DNA of 64,000 nt from Rotaria macrura. Lineage: Eukaryota > Rotifera > Eurotatoria > Philodinida > Philodinidae. How positions within the stretch are numbered: the first letter of the stretch is position 1; the number at the start of each line of letters is the position of its first letter. A program made the position numbers and the translations under genes. Below are positions 23,801 through 37,448 of the stretch, one piece after another. The stretch spans positions 1-64,000 of the forward strand of contig OENT01000871.1 in assembly GCA_900239685.1 (NCBI GenBank), in the 5' to 3' direction. The notes beneath the pieces were generated by a model. The model was not told the origin of the DNA. It made no database searches and worked only from the letters and a program-made list of their open reading frames with translations.

Positions 23801-26800
23801 ACAGAAAACGAATCATAGAAATAATTAGTCAAAATTCTTCTCTAATGAAAAGAACATACATTATGTCATTGAACTAATTGAAGCATTTCCGACGAAGTCT
23901 ATAGTTTTTATTATGAACTGAAGATTTTAAAATATTCTCAAAATCATACAACTTATCTAAGGAAAACCTTGTCAAATCATAGAAGCCTTAGTTCACAATT
24001 TTCACTCATATTTTGTCTCATGCGAAAGAGCCATCCGTTACTCATCTCATCTAATAGATGAATTTCAATAGCTTTTTTTTACTAATTATGAACTCGTCTC
24101 TATGTGTTCATAGATTGTAAACAATATTCAATGATTTACTGCTCATTAACGGATATGAGTAAAACTATAATATCCATATCCATGCTTTCAGTAAAAATTT
24201 AACCATTGCGTTTTTGTCTTAATTATGATATAGTTGCACATGATCGGTGAAGGACAACGAGGAGCCATACTCGAAAGTCTTCTTACTAAAATCAGATTTC
24301 TTCAACGTAAGCTCTATACAGTAAATTATATCCAGTTTACAACTTATAATAATTATTTAGCTCAACCACAAATTGTTGGCATGTCTGCTACATTAGCTAA
24401 TATTGATGATTTATTGAAATTTCTTGATGCCCAATTTTATGAGGAGCGCTTTCGACCAGTAAGATATGAAAATGTTTCTAGATACTATTATTTCGATTCT
24501 TGTTGAATTTTAGGTTGAACTTGAAGAATATATTAAAGTACATGACATCGTATATAAAATTGATCGAACTAATTCGAATGATACGAATGAATTGATTGAA
24601 AACCGAAGATTAGATTTTAAAGTTGGTTAAAATAATATGTTCTGAAGAAAAAACAACAGCAGACTCCTATTGAAATTTCAGTATACAAAACAACACCTAT
24701 TAAACGATCCTGATCGTCTGGTTGGCTTGGGTAAATTGTTTATACTTCATTTAATTTTTGTCCATGTATTTATATTGTATTTCAGTGTCTGAAGTTATTC
24801 CAAATGATTCGTGTCTTGTATTTTGTCCATCGAAAATCAATTGTGAAAATGTTGCGCGATTAATTATCAGTTTCATGCCTGAGTATATCTTTGTTTGCTG
24901 CACGTTATGTTTACATTTTCAGGCCTTTGTTTTTCACCTGAAAATTACTTGTAGAAAGTTACTGGAAGATAATCGTGAAAAACGTTCCATTTTACTTGAA
25001 TCCTTAGTTGAAGTTAATGAAGGTGATCTATGTGATACACTTAAATTAGCTATTCCATACGGTGTTGCTTATCATCACAGTGGTTTAACAGGCGATGGTA
25101 TTTGCTGCTACTTCATGTATAATTCATTGGTATGTTTTTCTCTTACTAGAACGTCAGTTGATTGAAGAAGCGTTTCTTGATGGAATATTAACTTGTTTAA
25201 CATGTACATCAACTCTTTCGACTGGTGTCAATTTACCAGCAAAACGGTTGACATTTATTTTGTTAATGGATTAATGTTCTGTTTTTTTTTAAATTTTGAA
25301 TTTTCAGAGTCATTCTTCGATCACCGTATGTTGGTAGTCATTTTCTAACTTTCGCACAGTACAAACAGATGAGTGGTAGAAAAATCTTTCACAAAAAGAA
25401 GACCATTGTCGATGTCTGCAGTTTTATTTTCTTCTATAAAAAGGTCGCGCTGGTCGAACAGGCCAATCGCAAACTGGCGAATGCTACGTTATTGCTCATG
25501 AACGAGATATGAAACAAGTAAATCAGTCAAATGTATATCTAAAAGAATTTCATCTCGCGTTGTCTTATGTAGCTTCGAGACATGTTATTTACTGTTGCTG
25601 AAAATAATACTGGTTGTGATAGCCATTTATCAACAAACAATAATTATGCCATTACACAACTGTTGTTAAATGCAATTAGTCTTAAAGTAAATGAATTCGT
25701 TGCTTGTTTCTCTTTGTTCTTATTCTTAATCGTTTATTTTATCGATGATTAGATGTGCTTGACGTATGAATCATTATTGAATCTTCTACGAAAGACTCTT
25801 CTTGCTCTACAAACTGACCGTCTGAATGTGAATCTTGAGAATTTACTTGATGAATCTTTACAATATCTTATTACTACGAAAATTGTTCATGTCAAAGAAC
25901 AAGAAAGTAACGATGGTAGTAATGAAAAGGTGAACACACTTGTTTATGAAACTACAAAATTAGGCAAAGCAACTGTCGAAGGTCAATAAAAAACTACACA
26001 GTTTATATCTTGGAAAAAAGTCGATTATCATTGAAATACACATTCTTCTTTAGGTAGCGTGGAATTAGGGTTGGCTGATTCGCTTTACAATCATTTGGCA
26101 GCAAGCTTGATGAATATGAATTTGGAAAATCCATTGCATCTACTCTACATTACAATACCATTCGATCTACCTACGATGACCATCGGATATCGTCAACTTG
26201 TTGATCGAGTAAATCTCTCTAGAGGACGTTTCTAAAGCGAAATTTCATATCAAAAGAAACTTGTCCAAGGATTCAATCACTTTTCGATTGAGACCCTGTT
26301 CATAGGATGAATGTTGAAATCTAAAAGAAAACAAAGTAACGGATAATTGAGTTTTGCAACAAATGCTTTGATGTGAAGATCGCATTTTGATATCTTATTT
26401 TGCATGGACGAAATCCTATATGAGATAAATCGATTGATTGAACTTGATTTCGTTATTTTTCATCGTGAAGTTCAATCTGCTGTGTTTAGTCGTAGTCTCT
26501 TAAGTCTCGTGTTTTAATCTTTAACTAAATAGAACATTGATGGTTCCATTGATTTATAAAATTTTAACTAAATTTTAGACCCGTTATGCAGAAGAGTTTC
26601 TATTCAAAAACTACTTGAAGATTAGTTTTTCATAATGATAATACTCGACCAAATTTTAACAGTAATATTTAGTTTTCTCCTTAAACTATGATTCATTTTA
26701 GTTAAAATTTTTGTGAAACGTTATCTAAAAGGTATGTTGGAGTTATTACAGTATATATTCGAACTACAACTCTTCTCGTCCTTTGTACTCAACGTGTACC

Positions 26801-28853
26801 AGTTTGATCTCGTTATAATCAATGAGAAACTATCCTATAATAACTGTTAACAAATTTAAAAATAAGAATAAAACCATTTGTCTTCCACTAGATCGAATAA
26901 ACAGATTTTTATGTGGAATAGCTAGACTACATATTTCAAACTTCAATCATTTTGGGGATACGTTAGAAAACTCTTTTTGCACGTTTAAGGTTGCTGGCTG
27001 TCTTCTATCTAAAACAGTTTTGATTATTTTCAAGTTTAGCCGAGTTGACATATATGAGCATTTACAAGTTTCAAAAGGTATGAATTGAATAAAATAAATA
27101 CAATATTATTCTATAGATTCATATCTGTTCTATCCAAATAAATTAAAATACAACATAGACAAGCTTTTTTTAAAATATAATACTATGAACAAAACCATTT
27201 AATTTAACGTAATCAAGCTGTAAATCAACAATTGATTGTTTCATTTGTGACTGGAATCAAAATAAACGACAAACTATGCGTACAATTCGATAGAGTTTAC
27301 TGCTTGTATATTCGAAGTCAGAGTTTTGTAGCTTTTAGTTCCTCTGACACTATCGATCGTCATATTAATTAACAGTTGGTAACTACAAGTTAAGTTCTTA
27401 TTCAAGCTAGTATCTATTTGCGATAAGATTAAAGACATGCGAGTTTTACATTTTCATACCAAAAGAGAGATTCACTAGGAGTTGTTTATTTTTTACTCAA
27501 ATTACATAGCAACGTTTTGAGGGAGATGCAGAATCAGTTGCATTGAATGAATCAAATTATGTTTCACGAAAAGGAAAAATTTATTCAAATTAATGGAGAT
27601 ATTATTGCACAGTCACACCTTATGATAGTTCGAAATATTCGCATACTCATTACGTCACTGTAAATAAATTAGAGATGTATATTTCATGTTAGAAGTACTT
27701 TTCGAACATGAAATATCTCAAGATAGGATATATATATATATATATATAAGAAACAGTAAGAACTTGCCGAATAAGTTAATATATTGTTAATCAGAAAGCC
27801 GAGATTGAAAATCGATGTCACTCTAGAGAGCACGAGTGTCAACTTTTGTGATAGGAGTCTCGACACGTGATAGTTGCCAAAAACAAAACGACAATATTTT
27901 TATGTTTAACACTGAGCATTTAATTAAGTTCCTCGTGAAAATAAATACTTTTGGTGTTTTTTCATGATTCAGATGCAAGAAATGAAAAACGAGGAAAAAC
28001 TTGTATTCAAATTACTAGAGATCGATGAAACATTCTTGCATAAGAAAGCTGTTGGTTTACCAGCACAACAGGTATAATGTTAATTAATTATTATCTGTAT
28101 GGTTAAATGGCTCAATATTTTTCTATAGAAAGTAAATAAAGAGACATTGCTACGCTTCTATGTTGCTGTTATGTTGTACGATTTATTCAAAAATAAAAGT
28201 TTTTATGATGTTGCTAAATTTTGGGATCAATCTCGTGGTACAATACAAAATCTTTATTCTCAAGTGGCTGCATTCGCTACATCAATACTCTATTTTTGCA
28301 AAGTATGTTTAGATGAAATTCATACTGATATTTCTTTGTTTTTGCTTGCCGATAGTGCTACGATGAATTTTGGCCTTACCATCAATTATGTAAGTTGTTT
28401 GTAATAATTATTCACATAATTATCATGCTATTCATTTTCATGCATTGTCAGTACCCATATTTATTCAACGATTAACATTTTGTACATCCTTAGAAATTCT
28501 TCCACTTATGGAAATTCCGGGAATAAAACGAGTAAATCATTTTCATTACGATCAATGTCTTTTGAACATCTTCAAATAAATAAAAACAAATAATTCGTAG
28601 GGTCGTGCATTACAATTGGTTCGTGCAGGTTTTCGTACACTTCGCAGTTTAGCAAAAACTCAACCTGAGAATCTTATGAAAGCCGTACTCAACTTACCAT
28701 TACGAACAGCACAAATTCTTGTCAAACATTCAAAAGTAATTCGAGTTTCCCTTCATCGAAGAATATGAATATGTTCTCCTTTAGCGTTTACTTTGTGAAA
28801 AAGCCGAAGACTTACGTGATCAAGCGGCCGAATTAGTTGAACAAATTGAATAA
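20818..28853 (+). CDS. HELQ: DNA helicase HELQ (POLQ-like/Hel308 family), 24 exons
   Basis: This is an ATP-dependent 3'–5' DNA helicase that acts at stalled forks and in double-strand-break repair. Exons: 20818–21078, 21155–21248, 21303–21385, 21461–21556, 21612–21645, 21709–21875, 24234–24306, 24361–24458, 24514–24621, 24682–24730, 24786–24882, 24955–25097, 25150–25246, 25308–25375, 25444–25517, 25573–25686, 25753–25981, 26054–26208, 27973–28071, 28129–28302, 28356–28389, 28452–28531, 28601–28735 and 28785–28853. The sum, 2631 nt, gives 876 residues, against about 1100 in human; the shortfall is in the N-terminal region. Motifs in order: I PTSGGKT (~140), II DELH (split by a 2.36-kb intron), [45 protein letters not shown]. 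The C-terminal winged-helix and ratchet parts contain [20 protein letters not shown] and [18 protein letters not shown] second long intron spans 26209–27972. The ATG follows a splice acceptor by about 20 bases. Confidence 0.96.
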
Positions 28854-28979
28854 GAATAAGATTTAATATTATTACTATTTTTTCTCGTGTAAATATTTGT
28901 AACTGTGATTTTATGAATATTCAATAATTTACTCACCTTTTTTCTTGTTGTGCGTCGAACTTGTCAGATAAATTATGAA

Positions 28980-28985
28980 AATAAA
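28980..28985 (+). terminator. Candidate polyadenylation signal of HELQ
   Basis: AATAAA lies about 127 bases after the HELQ stop codon. It is the first perfect signal downstream on the plus strand. Confidence 0.4.
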
Positions 28986-31356
28986 TATTTATCAATAGAA
29001 AGAAATCTACGTGAAATAAATCTTACATACGAACTAGGTGACTAAACAGAGGAAGTCAGATTCTCGATCAAAGAGCTAGTCAGACTCATACACATGACAT
29101 ATTTGATCGGATTAGGATGTCAATGCCGATGTTGTTGCATTCTTTCTGTTCATTCAAATGCGCACTGAACTCCAGATACAGCATGTTTACCCAAAATTAA
29201 AACACATAAGTCGAATATGTTCAAAACACGTTTAGTTCAATTCAGTAACATTAAAATCAATATTGAAGAATATTTACAAGAACTATTGCTTGTCGTCACC
29301 AAAGATGTAGAAACCAAATGAATTGTTTGTAATTTTCATATGAGAAATTTGAAATATCATTCATTTTTCTTTCATCTTTTCTAGCCATACAAAAGAAGAA
29401 TAAGATAAATAGATCAATTGTCTTTCACTTGAAATAGTAAATTGTTTTAAAAAAATATTCTACGTAGAGAGATTCTTGGTAGTCTTATTTCGTACGTAGC
29501 AGGCATCAGGCAGCAGTTTCAGTATTTCTCAGCTTTTTCTGCATAGAACTTAAGTTGTTCGACCATCTGAAAAACCTTTGATTGATGTACTATGACTGAT
29601 TTTTGGAATTCTTTTAAAAATAGGCTCACTAGATTTTCCCTCGATGCTGTGCAAAATTTGAAAAAGTCATAGCTCAGAAAGATTATATATAAAAATTCTG
29701 ATATTCTACTCGTAAGCTAGTCTGAGAGGAAACTTTGCTTTGGTCAAAGTTTCAAGTAAAACTTCAAAACTATAGTTTTCGAAAAATTGGGGTCATCGAC
29801 GAGATAATCTACTAAAACTGACACATCTCAGCCTGATTTACATAAGAACTTGAAATTTTTAGAGATCATATACTACAGTAGTACTTAGGCAATGGAGAAA
29901 AATATAACTTCAAAAGCTTGTAATCATCCTGAGAAGTTTCCCTGGATAGCATTTTTTGAGAAATCAAAAATAGGAACATTTTGATATTGAAGTCAAAAGT
30001 GATGACACAAGTATTAGATGTGAACGGTTTTCTCTTATGAAAAAAAACTTTGAAGTATCTTCTGTCCCCGAGAAAAAAATGAGCTGATTTGATGAGAAAC
30101 GGTGGTGAAATATTCAATCTTTTTATCCTTCCAGACTTTTGGGACACGCCTGCAGATATATATATATACAATTTACTTCTGCAGTATTAATAATATACTT
30201 AAATCCATTATAGTCTTTCTTTAAACAGCATGTTGAGATGAATTTCCTCTTAAGCGAACGACAATGATTAGTAGATAGTTAATTGATGTTTGAAAAATTT
30301 AAAGAGTATGGTTAGGTCCAATTTTTTATATCTCGACTTTTTCTGATAACCTATGAGAGAATTTAGCATTTTCTCCAAACACGCAATCTATATATTAGAA
30401 TGTATATGTCTGCCAACTATGAGGCAATATTTAGGGCATTGTCAAGGACTACAGTTGTCTCTTCTCTCGAAAACTGTCAGTGCTTGTATTTCTGGATAGA
30501 ATATAAACCTGAAACACATATTCTCGCACAACTATTTGAGATCATCAAAGGTACCGACCGAAAATTTCCCAAAGATCATATTAACAATGTGGTTTAGATC
30601 GAGACTGACATTATTTCGCCAATAGTAAGTAGAATCTATTGTATCTGAATCTACGAATGTTTGCCAAGTGAGTGAGAATAGAAATCAAAACCCTTATTTG
30701 TCTTAAATGATTTCATGCATTTCTTCATACTTTCGCTCGTCTTATTCTAAAGACAATTAATTGACATACAACATGCAAAGAAGATACCGTCTATTTTTCA
30801 TATGTAATTATCTTGTCATCATTTTTATATATTCAGTGAATTCGACTCTTTTTGATTGCCATGCATATAATTTATTAAAGAATGTCGTAGTATTAATAAG
30901 GAAATAGTTGTCACATGAAATAAGGAGTAATAAATGTTGGTAATGCATTCGTATATTTCTCACGTTAGAAATATTGGAGATTTCATTATTATTGTAACAA
31001 TACCTGACTATTTTAATAATATCAACAATATGTTACTTCGGGATCGAACTTTTTATCTTGTAATTCTAAAAATTGCTGTATCCTACGAGCTGCACCGTTG
31101 ATACACTTGTTTCTCGACAGTACCTAGAGAGTAGTATGTGTCAAACAACGTCATGATTCAATCAAGATGATCAAAGAATAACAACGAACTGCACAAGAGT
31201 CCAAATCAAGAGAAAAATATCTCCAACAGCTTGTCTCATTATCGTAGAACTTTCAGAGCTTCTCATGAGATTCCATCTATACATCAATTGTTCACGTGAG
31301 TGTTGTTCCTAGTAGATAAATTCTAAAGACTGTTTTTATTTTGTCGTATTTATTCG

Positions 31357-31476
31357 TATTCCATATTCGGGAGAAAGAAGAAAACCGATTGAACTTGTTA
31401 ATTGTTTTCGTGATGCTTCATTCGGATCCATGACAGACAGCAAAAATATAATTGTAAGTTCTCGCTCATGTAAAGT
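31357..31476 (+). pseudogene. Possible Ty1/copia RNase H fragment
   Basis: A short frame reads RKPIELVNCFRDASFGSM followed by TDSKNII. The pattern DASFGSMTDSK resembles the start of the RNase H domain of Ty1/copia retrotransposons, where an aspartate-led DA(D/S)(W/F)(G/A) block is followed by a T/S-D-x-K/R stretch. Nothing else of the element (integrase, reverse transcriptase, LTRs) is visible nearby, and the frame closes at TAA soon after. If the reading is right, this is a small, dead fragment. The match is by eye over about 25 residues and could be chance. Confidence 0.3.
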
Positions 31477-32473
31477 TTTATAAATTTATTGAAAAATTTG
31501 ATAGACTTATTTATGATCCAGAACTTTGATACTAATGTGAAATATCACATGCTATCGATAAATAATACGTGAATGTAGTTCATCGTAAATTTTATTAGAG
31601 GTTGGTTAGTCTGATTGAAAGATATGAGTTAGTTTTTTATTGTTTTAACACACGGAACATTCAATGGAAATTAGATCGATGTGAACTGGAAAATAGATGA
31701 ATGAAAGAGAAATCATTTCCTATTTCGAATGCAATAAATTTGATCGTGATTTAGTCGGTTACTTATTCGCATGGTTTTGATGAGTTTTGCTTCATGTAGC
31801 TTTTGAGTCTGCAGTGATAGATGAAACCTTTGTGAACATTTTAAATTCAAGAGGGATAATAATTCTATAAGAAATGATTCAGAAAACGAATCGTAAGCTC
31901 ATTGACAATTGGTTATAGAGATCATCTGTTAGAATGGCTGATTTTGAATGCAACCATTGAATTTACTCTAGTGTAGGACGAACGATGCGTCAAAATATGG
32001 AAAAGGCCTTCGTCTTGGTTTCATAGATTGCAGAGCATCAATGACTTGAATTGATTCATACGAAGAAATTAAGATTTTTCGTGTTAGACATGTATTCATC
32101 GATGAAGTATGAATATTATTTAGTGACTAAATATATATTGAATATTGATATTTGTTTCTTTCAAACTTATCCTATGTACACATACTTATAGTACTTGAAA
32201 TATAAAAAAAATCCTCAAGAATATCAAAACACTCTGCCCTATAAAAACTAGAATATCACGGAATGTGTGGTCAAAATGAATTACAAAAGATGCTCGCATT
32301 CAGATCAAGTGCAGTTCATGTAATACATTAGATTTTATTGATTATCTATGGGATTGATTCTTTGAAGCATAAAATAAGAATTAATTTTCTGTAATCACAG
32401 TTACATTGTATATTAAGTATAAATGACATGTCTTATGTCTAAGCACATCGAAGAAGTCACATGAAAACAACAA

Positions 32474-32479
32474 TTTATT
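32474..32479 (-). terminator. Candidate polyadenylation signal of the VWA7-like gene
   Basis: AATAAA on the minus strand, about 7 bases beyond the TAA stop. This implies a very short 3'UTR, as for the sigma-1 receptor gene. Confidence 0.45.
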
Positions 32480-32485
32480 TTAATT

Positions 32486-34049
32486 TTATATCATAGTCCA
32501 TTCATATCGACGTCGACCTAATCGTCGCCTTTTTACTTTTTTCGAATCATCGATTAATAATGAACCACCATGTATGTTTACATCACCTTTGTTGATTCCC
32601 GATTGATTAATTTCATAGGTTGGCGCATCAGAATCAATAATGTTGAATAGCGTTGAAAGAACTTTTTGAATACGCTGTTTTAATGTCCTATCAAAGTTAA
32701 TATCCCTAGTGCTAAGACCGATGGACAGTGTTGATGTAAGAAAATGAAATTGTTCTTGATTTTTAATGGCAATCGTTGCTTCGTTGATCTGGTTCTGAGT
32801 TGGATTGATGGCAAACAGACGATCAAAATTTTCATCCCCTAAATCTTTACGTAAATCATTGAAGAATCGTTCAGTAGCTTCTATGGCGAATTTAGCTGCA
32901 TCAAAACTATAATTACTTATTTTGTATAAGATTAATCTGATCAAATGAAACACTTACTGCAGATAATAATGTGGAGAATAGACAGGTGTCATTGAATCTT
33001 TATTGATACCCCCAATCGGTAGTTGGTGTGATGTTTTATCCATAACAGAACCATGTGAACATTTTTCAACACTAGCTGGTTTTATGACTGGTTCTTTATT
33101 TTCAGTAAACTGATTTGACATATAACCACTAGTCAATATACCTTGTTTAATGATTTCATCTCGAATATTATTTTTACAATCATAATATTCCATTGGACAA
33201 GATTTGAGAAAAAACTTTTGCAATACATTCTAAACAATGAATTCTTTTATTCTAATCAATATGTGAATAGATCTTACACATTTCGTTTTTATTTTTGTAC
33301 ATCCATCACTAGTGCATGTTGCTTGATCGCTCGTAGCTATTTGACCAATGTTTTCTTCAATACCGATACGATAATTTATTTCTTTTTGACCCATTTCAAT
33401 CCAGTTTGAATGTGAATAAAAATCTTGAAGTGTATGAAGTAAATCTCCGATTCGTCCACGTGCTGATTCTAAATCTTTGTTTGACTTATTTGCATGTGCT
33501 ATAACTAAAAATTCAAACTACTCATTGAAATATATACGTATATGTTAAATCGTGAATGTTCACTTTTCTTTCGTAAATTCATAATTCGACGATTAGCTTC
33601 AACAAATGATTCACTATCAAAATGAGCGGCCGGTAAATCTTTTGTTTCTGGATTTAAATCAACGAGAGCATCTCTAACTTGAATTTTATCGATAACACTT
33701 TTCAATGGATATGAATATAATTTCACTTTCTCTTTCGTCCAATCTGGATTGGCTAATTGATAAAGTTCATCGATAGTATGTTCAGCTTTTAGAGTTTCGG
33801 CATTTATACTTGGCGAATCTGAAACTTTAGTATCAAGGAAAAATCGTGCAAGTGATCGAATAAAACCAAGTTGAACCATATCAGTATGAGTTATGCCTAG
33901 AATTAATTATGAATTATTTTGTTAATACCAATTAATATCTCAAACTTACTGTCTCCAGCTTGACCACCAAGTCGAATAGCCGGATGAGGAATAAATGCTT
34001 CTGTCACAGAAAACAGCAAACAGACCAGTAGGAAAGAGAATGAATTCAT
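32486..34049 (-). CDS. Secreted protein consisting of a VWA7-type N-terminal (Het-C-like) domain only
   Basis: Five exons on the minus strand: 34049–33950, 33896–33564, 33504–33278, 33229–32958 and 32906–32486. They total 1353 nt, giving 450 residues with frame kept at every junction. A signal peptide (MNSFSFLLVCLLFSVTEA) precedes FIPHPAIRLGGQAGDS and ITHTDMVQLGFIRS. The diagnostic blocks of vertebrate VWA7 follow in order: LLHTLQDFYSHSNWIEMG, TSGYMSNQ, EKCSHGS, GGINKDSMTP, SPHYYLHFDAAKFA and ATERFFNDLRKDLGD. In VWA7 this region precedes a von Willebrand A domain. Here the protein stops after a basic tail (KKVKRRRLGRRR) with no vWA domain. The His/Asp-rich pattern (THTD, HTLQDFYSHSNW) suggests a metal-binding helical fold like Het-C/phospholipase C-type proteins; that is inference. 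AATAAA (minus strand, 32474–32479) lies just after the stop. Function is unknown, probably extracellular. Confidence 0.85.
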
Positions 34050-34188
34050 ATTTCGCTATGATGTAAAATTTTCGACAAATTTATTTTTTAATATCTTGAA
34101 ATAAATAACAGAAAAAATATTTCTTTCACTTGTTAATAATGGTTTTCGCCGGTATTGATATGCATATAACCATTTGGTATTCGTATCC

Positions 34189-34197
34189 TATATAAAG
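34189..34197. promoter_or_regulatory. TATA-box-like element TATATAAAG
   Basis: A good TATA match lies 140 bases upstream of the VWA7-like ATG (minus strand reads CTTTATATA). It could serve that gene, or act on the plus strand, where a 79-codon frame begins at 34236. That frame has no recognisable features. In such AT-rich DNA the match may be chance. Confidence 0.25.
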
Positions 34198-37100
34198 AGG
34201 TCGACTCTACCTGGCCGTATGATTCATGATCATTTATGTCCTTGAACATGTATAAAAATTTATTTTTTCTTCTGATGAATCAACGGAATTACTGTATACT
34301 ACTCCTGGAGAAAAATTACAAATATTCATTTAGTCGTTTCTTGATGAATCACTATTACTTTTCTTTTTGTAAGAATAGAACAAATATCATTGAGGACTTG
34401 GTGCGTATAACTTTTTGTATTTTGTTTTCGTTGACTAACTATTTATTAAAGGCTACTGTACTTGTGAATAGATAAATTTGGGTAAATCAAGTTCGAATAC
34501 CAAATGCAAAGACTGACGCTTGCAAAACTGAATTCATTCATTCCTAGATTCATGAAACTTTCTTTTATTTATTCAGTGCATGTGGCTTCAAGCCATTGTA
34601 ATATGCTTGTACAAAATCAATAGTGATTTCATTCATGTAAGAAAATTATGACGTCTTAACAGAAACTTGTCATATTTTGACAATTGCAGGGTAAAAGGGA
34701 ATGTGAGATGTGTCTTTCAAACATTCAAGTAAAGTTTAGCTTTTTCGATCCAAGCAAACATAATTCTGAGCAAGTTTTTTGTTTTCTACACACAATAATA
34801 CCTTTCGAACATGAATATCATTGAAATTTTACGTAGGTTACAAGTTTTTATCTCTTGTCGGTAGTACACAATTCCATAACTTTTCTTTCCGACACTTTAT
34901 TTTTATTAGAAGCAAATCGGTAAGTCGGAACAAAAGAAAATTTCATGCTACTAGCTATTAATACGAAAACAACAAGCTATTTTAACAGATCATTGAACGA
35001 TACAAGTAAACACATGTTGTATAAGGAAAAAAACTTCGACTTTTTTTTTGGCTTCATGCATAAATTCACTGGTGTTGTTTGTATTAATTGATCTAACATG
35101 TTCGCTTATGATCCACCAGTTAACATAGCTGCGATAAGATAATTCGATCTATTTACTTCGTGAACACCTACTAGAATCTCGGTTAATTCAACAATTCATT
35201 CTTCAGATAACGAATAATTTTAGAAAACATCATTTGTGACTGATAGTTATTAGAATCATAAGTATTCATTGTACAAACTATAAAAATGCCATCTTATTAT
35301 CAACGATTATGACTTTGCTCGTAATGGTTGCGTAATTTGATCAATTTTATTCTTTATAAATATCGTTCTCATTGTGTGATTTAAAAAATATATAATTTAT
35401 ACAACAAAAAAAATTTTCTTTCAACTGTACTGAAATATCTTGTGCATGCTTCAAGAGAAAAAATTGTTTACGATCATCAATCATAATAGATTCTTTTATT
35501 GTTCACAATCAATCTGGAAGTAACATCTGATGCGGAACTTCATTTTGTTAGAAAATCATTTTCTTGAAATAAAAACAGTTTCTAACAAAATGAATATAGT
35601 TAAGCCAACAGTGGTGTACGCGTCACAAGTAGTGTACTTCTTATACCATTATATCACTGTTGATGTTCATCTATCGATTTTTCTAGATTGTATCTCTTGT
35701 ATTTTAATAAAATAACTTTGCTGCAGCATCGAATTTCCCACCAAATGTCTCGTCAGATTTCAGTGAATTCTCTGCCCATTGAGACAGTACAAAATGGGCT
35801 AGTGGTGATACACAAAGCATTTGAATTTCTATTGAATTTTGATAAAGTTGTTTCAGTTTCAGTACTTCGACTTTTGGGAGATGCGTAAAACATGTGAGGA
35901 TGTCAAAAGAAACAAATCTTCTAATTTCCATCTAAGACATAGATATCTTTTGATAAGTTCGATATGAAAAAATATAAACTTTTATAACTGTTTATAACTT
36001 GAAGAGATTTTTTTAATTGCTGGAAGTATGCTAGTAGTAGTAGTTAGTATATTTAAGTTCTCTGATTCTACAATCTTCAATATCGGAAATAGTAGATTTG
36101 AGTTTTTAGAGAAAACTGCGAATTTCTTATAGGTCTATTGAATATACGAGTAATAGAACTAGTGAAAAATCCTAATAAACCCATATCATTTCAGAGTATT
36201 TGGTGGAACTTTTGATATTATCTTCACCTTAGAAGTTCAAAGAGAAAAACATAATCACGTCGGTTGGATTCTTATCTATGTCATGGAAACAGATTAGTTG
36301 AAAAAAATTGCTCTCCTTCTAAGAAGTAAAAACGTGTAACACTTCATTTAGTAGTTGCGTTTTTTCAATTTCGATAGATTCTGTTACTAGCAAAAGACTC
36401 CTGTAGAGTGTATGGATATCTATAAACACTAATCTACACCGTCTACGAATTTCATTTTCACACGAAATCTAATAGTGTTCGCAAGTAATAAAGAACAAGA
36501 TAGTTAGGAAACATAAAGAATTGAGTGGAGCGTATACCATTAAATGGATATAAATCGAAGATATCTACGTCATTCCAGATCCCGATCCGAATCCTGATTC
36601 GATGTTTCAGTTTATTTGTCATGCTCTACTATACACATTTTTTCAACCGATTACTCCCAAGAAGAAGGCTGAAGGTCCATTCTGTCCCATGTATGTCTCT
36701 TGTGTAAATCAAACAAATGATCCAATCTATTGTTGCCTTCACATATCATAACAACTCATTTCTTATCTTGAGTACAACTTAAAGTGTAAGTAACGCAGGA
36801 GATTGGTTTTTTGGGCAACGACACACTATCGCAGGGCTAATCGTTGGGATATGTAATAACACAACTTTGTGAATGTGAAGTTTCCGTGCCATGATGGCTT
36901 TGAGACACGGTTGTAGGGATCCAATCTGATGACAGCAAGGGAATTTCGTGTAATTTAGCATAGTTATAGTTGTTCATATAGGAGACATTTCTCTTAAATG
37001 CCCATATTCACTCCGAACTTGTCCACAAATCACATGCGAACCCTACACTTCGCACTCGTGCAGCATCCTTCATAAGCTCGAGTTCATTTATAGAAATAAC

Positions 37101-37448
37101 TAAAATAATGAAATGTCGCAACGTTTTATCCATACGATACTTTGTGCATGTAACGATGGGTCTGGTGACAAATCGTTTGATCAGCATACTGTTTACTTAT
37201 GTCTCCATGGGATTTTTACAACGTTCTCGTTTTCGAAACCAACATATAGACAAAAAGACTTATCAAAACAAATACACTTAACATCCAATACTTCAACCAG
37301 ATAAACGAGAAAAAAAACATATATTTATGATTTGACCAAAAAAAATTCATAAAAGAAGATATCTGTTAATAATGGTATGTCCCATCTAATAAAGGAATAT
37401 ACAATGCACGCAGAAAAAGCACACACAAACACGCATTATTAGAAACTG
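34198..37448. other. Intergenic between the VWA7-like gene and MAP9
   Basis: 3.2 kb of AT-rich DNA upstream of the VWA7-like gene and downstream of MAP9. No exon, repeat or RNA gene is recognised. The open frames of 60–79 codons here overlap one another on both strands, show no family motifs and have no paired splice sites. Confidence 0.55.

Larger units (their letters stand above)
28854..32485. other. Intergenic, tail-to-tail between HELQ and the VWA7-like gene
   Basis: 3.6 kb, AT-rich, with no gene I can support. It contains a possible degraded retroelement fragment (about 31357–31476, listed separately) and a short TA run near 30156–30168. The 101-codon minus-strand frame at 29866–30171 lacks any recognisable domain, membrane segment or splice context, and I treat it as chance. 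Confidence 0.55.

Noticed and set aside
25897..25981. Possible splice donor AAAAG|GTGAAC within a HELQ exon
   Set aside because: Reading through gives [18 protein letters not shown], which fits the family and stays in phase with the next exon from the later donor at 25981, so the internal GT is not used in my model.
29866..30171. 101-codon minus-strand frame in the HELQ/VWA7-like spacer
   Set aside because: Low-complexity composition and no motif; treated as chance.
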